A stretch of 64,000 nt of DNA from Dryobates pubescens (GCF_014839835.1 NC_071615.1:17679001-17743000); one strand, 5' to 3'. Counted from the first letter of the stretch, positions 48,920 to 60,194 are shown. Notes: a model not told the origin generated them from the letters alone. Numbers and translations: made by a program.

Positions 48920-49377
48920 TGACCCCCCCCAGGAGCTGTCCTGCCCCCAGCTGCTGCAGCCTGAGGAGAAGCTCTGCCTGCACCAACCTGCTGCTGCTCA
49001 GCCTGGCCGAGCCGGCGGGCACAGGGGCCCTGGCCGAGCCGGCGGGCACAGGGGCCCTGGCGGAGCCGGCGGGCACAGGGGCCCTGGCGGAGCCGGCGGG
49101 CACAGGGGCCCTGGCGGAGCTGGTGGGCACAGGGGCCCTGGCCGGGCCGGTGGGCACAGGGGCCCTGGCTGAGCCGGTGGGCACAGAGACCCTGGCTGGG
49201 CCGGTGGGCACAGGGGCCCTGGCAGAGCCGGTGGGCACAGAGACCCTGGCTGGGCCGGCGGGCACAGAGACCCTGGCAGGGCCGGTGGGCACAGGGGCCC
49301 TGGCGGGGCTGGTGGGCACAGGGGCCCTGGCTGCCCCCCACCTGCACACGGACAGCCCTGAGCCCGGCAGCCCCCCG
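48920..49377 (+). CDS. Doubtful candidate exon containing an in-frame 27-bp minisatellite
   Basis: A C-rich acceptor (ending CCCCGGCAG) and a strong donor (CCG then GTGAGT) bracket 458 nt that stay open in one plus frame. That frame encodes a Cys/Ser-rich start followed by about 12 copies of LAEPAGTGA and variants. Units alternate between Ala-Gly and Val-Gly forms. No family was recognised, and minisatellites with a unit divisible by three can keep a frame open by chance. I see no convincing neighbouring exons. Confidence 0.2.
48995..49335. repeat. Minisatellite, 27-bp unit, about 12 copies
   Basis: Core CTGGCCGAGCCGGCGGGCAC, then AGGGGCC. It is described further under the candidate exon at 48920-49377. 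Confidence 0.95.
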
Positions 49378-49379
49378 GT

Positions 49380-50265
49380 GAGTGCCCCCTGGGGCTGCCC
49401 TGCCCCTCCCGCACCGGGGCAGGGGCTGCCTGGGCTCTCCCCACGCTCCTCTGCAGGGCTCGTGGTGTGCTGGGGGCTGCCACCTCTCCTGCAGCTGCCT
49501 GGGACCCCCAGACTGCCCCCCAGACTTCTGAGCCCCCCACCCCAGCACTACAGCGAATTGAGGGTCCCATGGACACCCCCACAGCTCCAGCACCCCCAGA
49601 GCCACCTCTGATCCCCCCCAGCCCTCCCCCAGGAGGCTGCTGCAAGCTACAGGCTCAGTCCCAAGCCTCCAGGAGCAGTGGTGGTGGCCCTGGGACCACC
49701 GGGGTGTCATGGAGCAGAGGACTCCCACCCCGGGGGGGTAGAATGGGTCCAGGGAGGGGGTTGAGGGTCACAAGGCTGCCAGGAAAGGCCAATGCAGGAC
49801 ATGCAACTTACTGCAGGAGGCTTCATCACCACCCCTGCCCCCGGGCTGCCGATGGAAGAGCTCCGGTGGCACAGGGGAGAGGAGGACAACCTGCCCCTGG
49901 GAGACACCACCCTGCTGGCAGTGTGCTCCTCAGATAGAGTGTGGCCCTTCCCTGGGGGCTCAGCTCCCCCTCAGGCTGCTGCTGGAGTCTGTCTCACCCT
50001 GCCAGAGCAGCCCCAGCTCTGCCGGCTCCCTGCAGCCCCAGCCTCTGCTGCACACCCACCCTGCCCGCGGGCAGGCAGCAGGGCAGCTGCTTCTGAGGGC
50101 ATTGCTGCCCAAGCCCCAGCCCTCTGCTCAGGGACAGTGGCACCCAGAAGGCTTCAGTCCAAACCTCAGAGCTTTTTGCACCTCTTGCTGCAAAAGGCCT
50201 TCCCCTGCAGCACCTCAGGGCACCTGGAGGGAGACCTCTTCCAAAGAGGTGCTGGACTCAGGAGG
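49380..50265. other. GC-rich unassigned sequence right of the candidate exon
   Basis: Contains C-rich acceptor-like tracts and short open frames (for example one reading GGFITTPAPGLPMEELRWHR near 49815), but no frame is continuous with the candidate exon and no family was recognised. Confidence 0.3.
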
Positions 50266-50269
50266 TGCA

Positions 50270-50900
50270 GCCTCAGCAGTGCCCAGGGGCACAGTCCCTG
50301 CCCTGCCACCCTGCTGCCACCCCAGTGCTGCTCCAGCCCAGGCTGCTGCTGCCCTTCTTGCCCCCCTGGGCACCCCCTGGCTCCTCTCCAGCTGCTGGCA
50401 CCCAGCACCCCCAGGGCCTTCTCTGCTGGGCACTTTGCAGCCACTCTGCCCCCAGCCTGGAGCCTTCCTGGGGTGGTTGTGCCCCAAGGGCAGGAGCCAG
50501 CCCTTGGCCTGGTTGAACCTCATCCCCTTGGCCTCAGCCATGGCTGCAGCCTGGCCAGGGCCCTCTGCACAGCCTCCTGCCCTGCAGCAGATCAACTCTG
50601 CCACCCAATGTGGTGCCATCTGCAGGCTGCCTGAGGCTGCCTCCATGCCTTCCCCCAGCTCATCCAAGAGAGCTGTGCCCAGTGCTGAGCCCTGGGGAGC
50701 ACCACTGCTGAGTGGCCACCCACTGGAGCTAACTCCCTTCCCCACCACTCCTTGGGCCTTGCCTCCAGCCAGTTTTTCACCCAGTGAAGCCTCCACCCAG
50801 CCAAGCCCTGAGCAGCCAGCATCTCCAGGAGGCTGCTGTGGCAAATGCTTTCCTCAGGTCCAGCTCAACACCGTCAGGAGGAGCTGGGCAGCACCAGGCC
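50270..50900 (-). mobile_element. CR1 LINE internal fragment, antisense
   Basis: Extends further into ORF2 than other antisense copies (AGCCAGTTTTTCACCCAGTG, CTGAGCAGCCAGCATCTCCA), lacking the 3' end. Confidence 0.85.
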
Positions 50901-51179
50901 AGCCAGCTGCACTGCAGTGCTCAGGGAGTCCTTCCAGGAGGCATGGCAGGAGAGGATGGGGAGCAGGCAGTGTGGACTTGGAGGGCCTGACACTTGATGG
51001 TTTCTGTGCTGAGATGCCAGGGCTGGAGCAGGGAGGGTTTGGTGCTGCTGTGTTTGGTTTGCAGCTGCCTCTGCTGCCTGGGGCAAGTGCTGGATTCTCT
51101 TCCTGATCCCTCCCCGGCATGGTGGCGACCCTGCTGCCTCCTGCATTGCCCAACCATGGAGAGTTGATGGCCAGGACCA

Positions 51180-51662
51180 TTTCACAGAGTCTCAGAACTG
51201 TCAGGGCTGGAAGAGAGCTCAAGGCTCAGCCAGTTCCAGCCCCCTGCCATGGCCAGGGACACCTCACACTGCAGCAGGTTGCTCACAGCCACCTCCAGCC
51301 TGGCTGCAAACACCTCCAGGCAGGAGGCTGCCACCACCTCCCTGGGCAGCCTGTGCCAGGCTCTCACCACCCTCCTGGCCAACAACTTCTTCCTCACAGG
51401 CAATCTCCATCTCCCCACTTCTAGTTCTGCTCCATCCCCCCCAGTCCTATCCCTCCCTGACACCCTCCAAAGTCCCTCCCCAGCTTTCTTGGAGCCCCCT
51501 GCAGATCCTGGAAGGCCACAGGGAGGTCTCCTGGGAGCCTTCTCCTCTCCAGCCTGCACAACCCCAACTCTCTCAGGCTGTGCTCACAGCAGAGCAGCTC
51601 CAGCCCTCTGCTCCTCCTCGTGGCCCTGCTCTGGACACCTTCCATCCCTCAGCTGCTACATC
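51180..51662 (-). mobile_element. CR1 LINE 3' fragment, antisense
   Basis: TTTCACAGAGTCTCAGAACT, then GCTGGAAGAGAGCTCAAGGC. Same subfamily as 23150-23560. Confidence 0.9.
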
Positions 51663-51834
51663 TAAAAGGAGGTGGCATCAGTGCCAGTGCCTCCTAACAG
51701 AGCATGCTGCCACTCAGCCCCCACTGGACATGGCTGTGGCTGGGCAGAGGGAGCTGGAGGCGTTTGCTCTGGGTGCTGTCCTTGTTTCATTTAGGTGGTG
51801 TCATTGGCTGAGCAGCTGATGGCCTTGTGCTAAG

Positions 51835-53065
51835 TGACCCTGTCCTGTGTGGCATCCTGGGCACCACATGGGCAGAGCAGGGACCTGGGGCCACTGGCTG
51901 GGCAAGGGTTTGGCTGGAGAGCTGCACTCAGTGTCCAGCTGGAGACCTGTGATGAGTGGAGGCCCTCAGGGGTCAGTACTGGGAGCAGTGCTGTATGGCT
52001 CAGCTGGCAGCTGGAGGGAAGGAATCCATCCAGAGGGACCTGAGCAGGCTGGAGGGAAGGGATCCATCCAGAGGGACCTGAGCAGGCTGGAGGGAAGGGA
52101 TCCATCCAGAGGGACCTGAGCAGGCTGGAGGGAAGGGATCCATCCAGAGGGACCTGAGCAGGCTGGAGGGAAGGGATCCATCCAGAGGGACCTGGGCAGG
52201 CTGGAGGGAAGGGATCCATCCAGAGGGACCTGGACAGGCTGGAGGGAAGGGATCCATGCAGAGGGACCTGGGCAGGCTGCAGAGCTGGGCACAAGGCAGC
52301 CTCATGCAGGTCAGCAAGGCCAAGGGCAAGGTCCTGCAGCTGGGGCAGGGCAATCCCCAGCACAAACCCAGGCTGGGTGAGGAGTGGCTGAGAGCAGCCC
52401 TGAGGAGAAGGCCTTGGGGGGGTCAGCTGGTGACAAAGTGCCCAGGAGCCAGCACTGGTCCCTGGCAGCCCAGAGGCAGCTGAGTGCTGAGCTGCAGCCA
52501 GGGCAGGGAGAGCAGCAGCACAGGGAGGGGATTCTGCCCCTCTGCTCTGCTCTGCTCAGCCCCCACCTGCAGCACTGCCTCCAGCTCTGGGGCCCCCAGC
52601 ACCTGGGGCTGCTGGAGAGGGGCCAGAGGAGGCCACCAAGATGAGCAGAGGCTGCAGAACCTCCCCTGTGGGGCCAGGCTGGGAGAGCTGGGGCTGTGCA
52701 GCATGGAGAAGGCTGCAGGCAGACCTCAGAGCAGCCTCCCAGGACCTGAAGGGCTCCAGGAGAGCTGGGGAGGGACTTGGGACAAGGGCTGGGAGTGCCA
52801 GGCCCAGGGCCAATGGCTTTGAGCTGGGAGAGAGGAGACTGAGAGTGGAGAGGAGGAAGAAATCCTTTGCAGTGAGGCTGGGGAGACTCTGGCACAGGCT
52901 GCCCAGGGAGGCTGTGGCTGCCTCCTGCCTGGAGGTGTTGAGGACCAGGCTGGATGAGGCCCTGAGCAGCCTGTGCTGGTGGGAGGTGTCCTTGCCCATG
53001 GCAGGGGCTTGGAGCTGGAGGAGCTTGAAGGTCCCTTCCAACCCAACACTTTCAGGTTCTCCAAG
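51835..53065 (+). mobile_element. CR1 LINE, sense, with reverse-transcriptase motif and internal minisatellite
   Basis: A diverged ORF2 reads GGPQGSVLGAVLY, the CR1 reverse-transcriptase motif before IFI-DDL. The 38-bp array replaces the segment after it. The 3' end is at GGTCCCTTCCAACCC near 53045. Confidence 0.9.
52013..52278. repeat. Minisatellite grown out of a CR1 segment, 38-bp unit, about 7 copies
   Basis: The half-unit CAGAGGGACCTGAGCAGGCT is the CR1 reverse-transcriptase-end segment seen once in other copies (for example 11725-11740 and 24075-24090). The array lies inside a sense CR1 and keeps its strand. Confidence 0.93.
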
Positions 53066-53069
53066 CAGA

Positions 53070-53575
53070 GAGGGCCAAGCTGCCAGCGCCAGCCAGGACC
53101 TCTCCCCTCACGCCAGGAGAGCTGGATGCCAGCAGCTGCTTCTTTCATGCCCTTGCAGCTGGGATGATGCTGAAGCCCACAGGCGACGTGCAGTGACTCC
53201 ACCACCCCTTCCTTCCTCCCTCCCTCCCTCCACACGGTGCCAGGCAGTCGTGCTTCTCGTGCCTCAATTAGCAGCCATCTGCATAACAAAAGGGCCTTAA
53301 TTGAGCTGCCCACACAGAAGCGTGCAGAGCTGTTCTGGGTGCTCGGAGGAGCCTTGCTTCCCCCTGCTCCTCGGTCAGGGTGAAGGCACCAAGCAGGCAG
53401 ACATCTGCTAGGTCTCCTGTGGCATGTGGCAGGCTCGTGTGGGCACCTCGGGCATCTCACGTGGCACCCGATGCCAACATGCAGGCGGTAAGTGGAGTCC
53501 AGAGGTGTCTCTGTGAGGTGCCACCACGGGCAGCACTCAGGGGTTTAGATGTAGCCAATGGTTTCCTTCTGAGCC
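53070..53575. other. Non-repeat intergenic sequence with a possible conserved AT-rich core
   Basis: The 53262-53306 core contains CAATTAGCAGCCATCTGC and TTAATTGAGC in otherwise GC-rich DNA. Confidence 0.4.
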
Positions 53576-53579
53576 CACC

Positions 53580-53820
53580 TTAGAACCACAGAGCTGGCAG
53601 GGCTGGAAGGGAGCTCAAGGCTCAGCCAGCTCCAACCCCCTGCCATGGCCAGGGACACCTCACACTGCAGCAGGTTGCTCACAGCCACCTCCAGCCTGGC
53701 TGCAAACACCTCCAGGCAGGAGGCTTCCACCACCTCCCTGGGCAACCTGTGCCAGGCTCTCACCACCCTCCTGGGCAACAACTTCTTCCTCACATCTAAT
53801 TTCCCCCTTTCTCCAGGGTC
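53580..53820 (-). mobile_element. CR1 LINE 3' fragment, antisense
   Basis: AGAACCACAGAGCTGGCAGG, then GCTGGAAGGGAGCTCAAGGC. Confidence 0.9.
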
Positions 53821-54033
53821 CCTGACAGGGTTTTGCCCTTCAGCAGGCTCCATCTGACATTTTGGGATGCTGACCCTCTGCCCACACTGGGCTGCACCCC
53901 AGGATTCCTGCCCTGGGCTCTCCTGAGGCAAGCACCAAGCCCTCTAATCCCTCCAGTGGAGGAAAGCTCTGCTGTGAGTGAGGGCAGAGGGAGAGCTGCT
54001 CTGCCCCTGGGCCACTCCTGCAGAGCAGGGGGA

Positions 54034-54404
54034 GAGCTGCTCCAGCAGCCTCTGGAGAAGGTTCACACCTGGAGAGGGGCAGAGGCAGAGCTGCTCCAGC
54101 AGCCTCTGGAGAAGGTTCACACCTGGAGAGGGGCAGAGGCAGAGCTGCTCCAGCAGCCTCTGGAGAAGGTTCACACCTGGAGAGGGGCAGAGGCAGAGCT
54201 GCTCCAGCAGCCTCTGGAGAAGGTTCACACCTGGAGAGGGGCAGAGGCAGAGCTGCTCCAGCAGCCTCTGGAGAAGGTTCACACCTGGGGAGGGGCAGAG
54301 GCAGAGCTGCTCCAGCAGCCTCTGGAGAAGGTTCACACCTGGAGAGGGGCAGAGGCAGAGCTGCTCCAGCAGCCTCTGGAGAAGGTTCACACCTGGAGCT
54401 GTGG
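54034..54404. repeat. Minisatellite, 54-bp unit, about 7 copies
   Basis: Core GAGCTGCTCCAGCAGCCTCT, then GGAGAAGGTTCACACC. Copies are almost identical, with one GGGG/GGAG variant in the fifth copy. The unit is divisible by three, so all open frames across it are trivial. Confidence 0.96.
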
Positions 54405-54699
54405 GCTCCAAGGTTCACACTTGGGCTGTGGTCCCTGCATCACCATGGCAGAAGCCTGACAGCCCCCCAGACGTGGTGCCCCCACAGCTGCCCCCACAGA
54501 AAGCCTCAGCTCCCCTTTGGGGAGGGTCCAACCCCCCCGAAGTGCCCTTTGCCCTGTGCAGCAGCTGTCCTTCACCATCCATCCCCATCCATCCCCTCCC
54601 CAGGCATGGTGGCCTGGACACTGCTGCAGCTGCTGCAGCAATGACCCTCCAGCCCGTGCCTGTGTGTGCTGCCCCAGCTTGGCCAAGTCACCTCTGGCA

Positions 54700-54920
54700 T
54701 CCTCCCCCTCTGCTCTGCCCTGCTGAAGCCACCCCTGGAACATTGCAGCCAGCTCTGGGCTCCCCAGCTCAGGAGGGACAGGGAGCTGCTGCAGAGAGGC
54801 CAAGGGAGGGCTGGAGGATGATTGAGGCACTGGAGCACTGCCCCACGAGAGGGGCTGGGGGAGGCTGAGCCCTGGGGCTGCTTGGTCTGCAGAGGAGAAA
54901 GCTGAGAGGAGATCTAGTAA
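54700..54920 (+). mobile_element. CR1 LINE internal fragment, sense
   Basis: CAGCTCAGGAGGGACAGGGA to GTCTGCAGAGGAGAAAGCTG. It is cut by the 22-bp minisatellite. Confidence 0.8.
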
Positions 54921-54939
54921 ATGGCTATCAACAGCCAGA

Positions 54940-57862
54940 CTCGGGGCACTGCACAGCCAGGCAGTGGGCGCTGCACAGCCAGGCTGTGGGTGCTGCACAG
55001 CCAGGCTCTGGGCGCTGCACAGCCAGGCAGTGGGCACTGCACAGCCAGGCTCTGGGCGCTTAACAGCCAAGCCCTGGGCACTGCACAGCCAGGCTCTGGG
55101 TGCTGCACAGCCAGGCAGTGGGCACTGCACAGCCAGGCTCTGGGCGCTTAACAGCCAAGCCCTGGGCACTGCACTGCCAGGCAGTGGGCACTGCACAGCC
55201 AGGCTCTGGGCGCTGCACAGCCAGGCTGTGGGCACTGCACAGCCAGGCTGTGGGTGCTGCACAGCCAGGCCGTGGGCGCTGCACAGCCAGGCCCTGGGCG
55301 CTTAACAGCCAAGCCCTGGGCGCTGCACAGCCAGGCCCTGGGCGCTGCACAGCCAGGCTCTGGGGGCTGCACAGCCAGGCTCTGGGCGCTTAACAGCCAA
55401 GCCCTGGGCACTGCACAGCCAGGCTCTGGGTGCTGCACAGCCAGGCCGTGGGTGCTGCACAGCCAGGCCCTGGGGGCTGCACAGGCAGGCTGTGGGCACT
55501 GCACAGCCAGGCTGTGGGTGCTGCACAGCCAGGCTGTGGGGGCTGCACAGCCAGGCCGTGGGTGCTGCACAGCCAGGCCCTGGGGGCTGCACAGCCAGGC
55601 CCTGGGGGCTGCACAGGCAGGCTGTGGGCACTGCACAGCCAGGCTGTGGGTGCTGCACAGCCAGGCTGTGGGGGCTGCACAGCCAGGCTGTGGGGGCTGC
55701 ACAGCCAGGCCCTGGGGGCTGCACAGCCAGGCTCTGGGCGCTGCACAGCCAGGCCCTGGGCGCTGCACAGCCAGGCTCTGGGCGCTGCACAGCCAGGCTC
55801 TGGGTGCTGCACAGCCAGGCTCTGGGTGCTGCACAGCCAGGCTCTGGGCGCTGCACAGCCAGGCTCTGGGTGCTGCACAGCCAGGCTCTGGGTGCTGCAC
55901 AGCCAGGCTCTGGGCACTGCACAGCCAGGCTCTGGGTGCTGCACAGCCAGGCCGTGGGTGCTGCACAGCCAGGCCCTGGGGGCTGCACAGGCAGGCTGTG
56001 GGCACTGCACAGCCAGGCTGTGGGTGCTGCACAGCCAGGCTGTGGGGGCTGCACAGCCAGGCCGTGGGTGCTGCACAGCCAGGCCCTGGGGGCTGCACAG
56101 CCAGGCCCTGGGGGCTGCACAGGCAGGCTGTGGGCACTGCACAGCCAGGCTGTGGGGGCTGCACAGCCAGGCTGTGGGGGCTGCACAGCCAGGCCCTGGG
56201 GGCTGCACAGCCAGGCCCTGGGGGCTGCACAGCCAGGCCCTGGGCGCTGCACAGCCAGGCCGTGGGCACTGCACAGCCAGGCCGTGGGCGCTGCACAGCC
56301 AGGCTCTGGGCACTGCACAGCCAGGCTGTGGGTGCTGCACAGCCAGGCTCTGGGTGCTGCACAGCCAGGCTCTGGGCGCTGCACAGCCAGGCTCTAGGCG
56401 CTGCACAGCCAGGCTCTAGGCGCTGCACAGCCAGGCTCTGGGGGCTGCACAGCCAGGCCCTAGGCGCTGCACAGCCAGGCCCTGGGGGCTGCACAGCCAG
56501 GCTCTGGGCGCTGCACAGCCAGGCTCTGGGCGCTGCACAGCCAGGCCCTAGGCGCTGCACAGCCAGGCTCTGGGTGCTGCACAGCCAGGCCCTGGGGGCT
56601 GCACAGCCAGGCTCTGGGCGCTGCACAGCCAGGCCCTGGGGGCTGCACAGCCAGGCTCTGGGGGCTGCACAGCCAGGCCCTAGGCGCTGCACAGCCAGGC
56701 CCTGGGGGCTGCACAGCCAGGCTCTGGGCGCTGCACAGCCAGGCTCTGGGCGCTGCACAGCCAGGCCCTAGGCGCTGCACAGCCAGGCTCTGGGCGCTGC
56801 ACAGCCAGGCCCTGGGCGCTGCACAGGCAGGCTCTGGGCGCTGCACAGCCAGGCTCTGGGGGCTGCACAGCCAGGCCCTGGGTGCTGCACAGCCAGGCTC
56901 TGGGGGCTGCACAGCCAGGCTCTAGGCGCTGCACAGCCAGGCTCTGGGCGCTGCACAGGCAGGCTCTGGGCGCTGCACAGCCAGGCTCTGGGGGCTGCAC
57001 AGCCAGGCTCTGGGGGCTGCACAGCCAGGCCGTGGGGGCTGCACAGCCAGGCCCTGGGGGCTGCACAGCCAGGCCCTGGGCGCTGCACAGCCAGGCCCTG
57101 GGGGCTGCACAGGCAGGCTCTGGGCGCTGCACAGCCAGGCCGTGGGGGCTGCACAGCCAGGCCCTGGGCGCTGCACAGCCAGGCCCTAGGCGCTGCACAG
57201 CCAGGCCCTGGGGGCTGCACAGCCAGGCCCTGGGCGCTGCACAGCCAGGCCCTGGGGGCTGCACAGCCAGGCCCTGGGCGCTGCACAGCCAGGCCCTGGG
57301 GGCTGCACAGCCAGGCTCTGGGCGCTGCACAGCCAGGCCGTGGGGGCTGCACAGCCAGGCCCTGGGCGCTGCACAGCCAGGCCCCGGGGGCTGCACAGCC
57401 AGGCTCTGGGCGCTGCACAGCCAGGCTGTGGGGGCTGCACAGCCAGGCTCTGGGCGCTGCACAGCCAGGCTCTGGGTGCTGCACAGCCAGGCTCTGGGCG
57501 CTGCACAGCCAGGCCCTGGGCTCTGCACAGCCAGGCTCTGGGCGCTGCACAGCCAGGCTCTGGGCGCTGCACAGCCAGGCTCTGGGCGCTGCACAGGCTC
57601 TGGCCGTGGGCACTGCACAGCCAGGCTGTGGGCGCTGCACAGCCAGGCTCTGGGCACTGCACAGCCAGGCTCTGGGCGCTGCACAGGCTCTGGCCGTGGG
57701 CACTGCACAGGCTCTGGCCGTGGGCACTGCACAGCCAGGCTCTGGGCGCTGCACAGCCAGGCTCTGGGCGCTGCACAGCCAGGCCGTGGGCGCTGCACAG
57801 CCAGGCTGTGGGCGCTGCACAGGCTCTGGCCGTGGGCACTGCACAGGCAGGCTCTGGGCACT
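54940..57862. repeat. 2.9-kb minisatellite, 22-bp unit, about 130 copies
   Basis: Unit TGGGCGCTGCACAGCCAGGC plus two bases. Variants include GGGGCT, GTGCT and GCACT, CTTAACAGCCAAGCC near the left end and TAGGCGCT in the middle. Blocks of 8-14 units recur, so the array grew by larger duplications. It ends about 150 bp before the 58-kb CpG island. Confidence 0.97.
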
Positions 57863-58370
57863 ACCCAGCCATGCCCTGTGCCTGGCTGCTGGCACAGCTC
57901 CTGGATCCGAAGCCGGAGCATGGCCTGGAGGCAGGAGGTGACTCCGTGCCAGCCGCGGCCTCGTTTCATGCCGTGCCAGGTCATTAGGAGCTGTAATTAG
58001 CCGGGTTCAGCCGTAATTAGGCGGGCTCGGCGGCTCCTTCCCAGGCCGCCCGCGCAGCGGCGAGGCCGAGAGGGCTGCGCTCGGCCCCGGGGCTGCGCCG
58101 CCCGCGCCGGGCCCGGGGTCTCCATCTCCCTCCGCCGCCCGCCCGCGGCACCGGGACCCGCCCGGGCGCTCGCTCAGCCTGCAGGGAGAAGCTCCTCCGC
58201 ACCCTGCACCCCGCACCCCCGGCCCCGAACGGCCGCGCAGCCGGGGTCGGGGCAGGCCCCGCGGACCCCCCGCACCCCGCCACGGCCTGCGGGGACAGCG
58301 CCGCCTCCCCCGGCGGCCTCCCGGCCAGGCGGGGGCGCTCTGCCCGGCCGCCTGCCTGCCGCAAAGCGGC

Positions 58371-58387
58371 CTGGGAGCGGTAGTCCC
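58371..58387 (+). promoter_or_regulatory. ZNF143-type promoter element
   Basis: CTGGGAGCGGTAGTCCC resembles the CTGGGA-NTTGTAGT consensus found in many CpG promoters. Confidence 0.4.
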
Positions 58388-58561
58388 GGCCCCCAGCGCA
58401 GCTGCCCGCTGCCGGCCGCGCCTCGCCGCCGTCTCCCGCCGCTCCCACCGGGCCCTCGCCCACCGGGCCGACCCCGCCGGGTCTCGTCCCGGCCTCCAAG
58501 CCCCGCTCCCGGTGAGCTCCGTTCGGCCACCGCCTTCCGCTTCCTCCGCGCGGCGCCCCTC

Positions 58562-58575
58562 GGGGCTTGTAGTTC
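58562..58575 (+). promoter_or_regulatory. Second ZNF143-type half element
   Basis: GGGGCTTGTAGTTC matches the TTGTAGTT half of the same consensus, 190 bp downstream of the first and just ahead of the candidate start codon. Confidence 0.35.
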
Positions 58576-59254
58576 GCGCGCGCTATTCACGACGGGCTGT
58601 GCGCTGTTTGCGCGGCGCAGCGCCCGGGGGCCGGGATGGGACGCTACGCCACGGCGGCGGCGTAAGGGCGGGCGCGGGGACTCCGGGGCAGGCCGGGCCG
58701 GCGGCGGAGCGGGAGGAAGGCGCCGGCGGAGCGGCCGGGCGCCGCGGCGGGCGGGCAGGCAGGAGGGAGGAGGTGGAAGTTGCTCTGCCCGGGGGAAAGT
58801 ACGGGACCGGGGAGGGACGCGAGCGGCAGCGCGGCCGCCTCCGTGCCCAGGTAAGCGGCGGCGGGGGGCGGCGGGGGCCTCCGGCGGCGCGGGGGAGGCG
58901 GGGACGGGCCGCCCCGGGCCTCTCGCCCTGCGGGCCGCGGCTCCCACCCGCGCAGCCGGGTTGCCGTTCCGCCGGCCGGAGCCTCCGGCTGGGCCCCGGC
59001 CTCCCCCGGCTCGCCCCGCACCACCTGTTGCCGGTGGGCCCGAGCCCGGCTGGCTGGGGAGGGGGCGGCGGGAGCCGGGCCTGGAGGCCGGGGAGGTGGT
59101 GGCCGGTGCCGAGGTCCTGCTGCTGGGGCCAGCTGGGGAGCCGGGAATCCGCCTTCGGGGGTCTGTGGCTGTTGGGGTGCCTCATGCGGGGTCTGAGGAG
59201 ACCCGAGGCTGCCCTCCTGTTCCCTCAGCCCCGGCGGGGCTCCGGCCAGCTCGG

Positions 59255-60190
59255 GAGCGGTGCAGCAGCCGTGGGGCACGGAGAGGCTTCGTGCTGCAGC
59301 GCCCGACCTGCCTGCACCGAGCCCTGGCACTGCGCTCTGCTCTGGGCACAGGGAGATTGAAGCCCCCGGGTCCCCCCCCGGGCCGGTGCGCCTCGGGCAC
59401 GGTAACGCCGAGCTCCGGGGCTGGACCACGGCAGAGCCTCCGAGAGAACCGGGGACGCCTGTCCTTGAGCTCTGCACTCTAACCTCCAGGTTAGAACCCT
59501 CTCTTCTGGCGGCTGAGAGGGGCTTCATGCGGAGTTTCCAAAGCGTTTGCTGGTTGGCCCTTTGGCATCGTTCGTCAGGCTCTTGGGTTTGGGTCTGCTA
59601 AGGCTGTTGGGGCCCCGATGCCTCATCAGCACCCCTGGAGCCGCCTGCACGTCGGCTCCGCTGCCGTTGCAAGCACGCCAGCCTCCGGGTCCCGGGTGCA
59701 GACCTCGGTTCCCGTGGATGGGAAAGGCTCTGCCTGCGGTGCAGCCTCTCCATTTTCTGAGCAGCTCTCTTCTCCCTCCCTGCCCCCCTGGCCCAGCAGG
59801 AGGCACACGTTTCGGGGTGGTCATCTGGTGAGCTGCTGGGGGGCGGTGGAACAACGTGCCCGTTGTGTGGGGAAGGGCAGGGAGTTTCCTACCAGCAGCT
59901 GTTCCCATGGGAATCTCAGCTGGGGCTCAGCAGTCAGCAGGCCCAGGGCTGCGGCTGGGTGGCTTTGCATGGTCAGGCAGAAGGTTAGCTGAGAAGTGCT
60001 TACTGGGCATGGCCTGGGGTGGTCATGCACAGACTGTGGTGTGCTGCTGAGCGTCAGTCAGGAGGCTGTGGAGAGCAGGAGGAGGGTTGAGAGGGAGCTG
60101 AGGTGCTGGAGAGCTCAGGCTGTGGCCCTTGTGGAGCTGAACACAGAGCTTGTCAGACTTTGAACATTTGGCACCTGGGATGTGTAGGGA
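59255..60190. other. Non-repeat sequence downstream of the 58-kb CpG island, probable intron 1
   Basis: No coding exon recognised. GC content falls gradually to the right. Confidence 0.5.
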
Positions 60191-60194
60191 CTTG

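Larger units (their letters stand above)
58010..59250 (+). promoter_or_regulatory. CpG-island promoter and candidate first exon of an unidentified gene
   Basis: This is the strongest CpG island in the window. It holds two ZNF143/THAP11-type elements (58371-58387 and 58562-58575). A possible start ATGGGACGCTACGCC at 58636 is followed in frame by donor GTAAGG at 58662. Another donor, CCCAG then GTAAGC, lies at 58851. No second coding exon was recognised to the right, so the transcript probably leaves the window. Gene identity is unknown. Confidence 0.6.

Noticed and set aside
53833-54868. Repetitive open frames of about 200-300 codons
   Set aside because: The 54-bp unit is divisible by three and open in all frames, so the frames reflect the repeat only.
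54943-57984. Several overlapping open frames of 300-530 codons on both strands
   Set aside because: A stop-poor 22-bp repeat yields open frames in every register. There is no start context, splice structure or known domain.
58512-59360. Plus-strand open frame of about 280 codons in the CpG island
   Set aside because: Open frames are expected in CpG islands with few A/T-rich stops; composition is Arg/Gly/Pro-rich with no recognisable domain.
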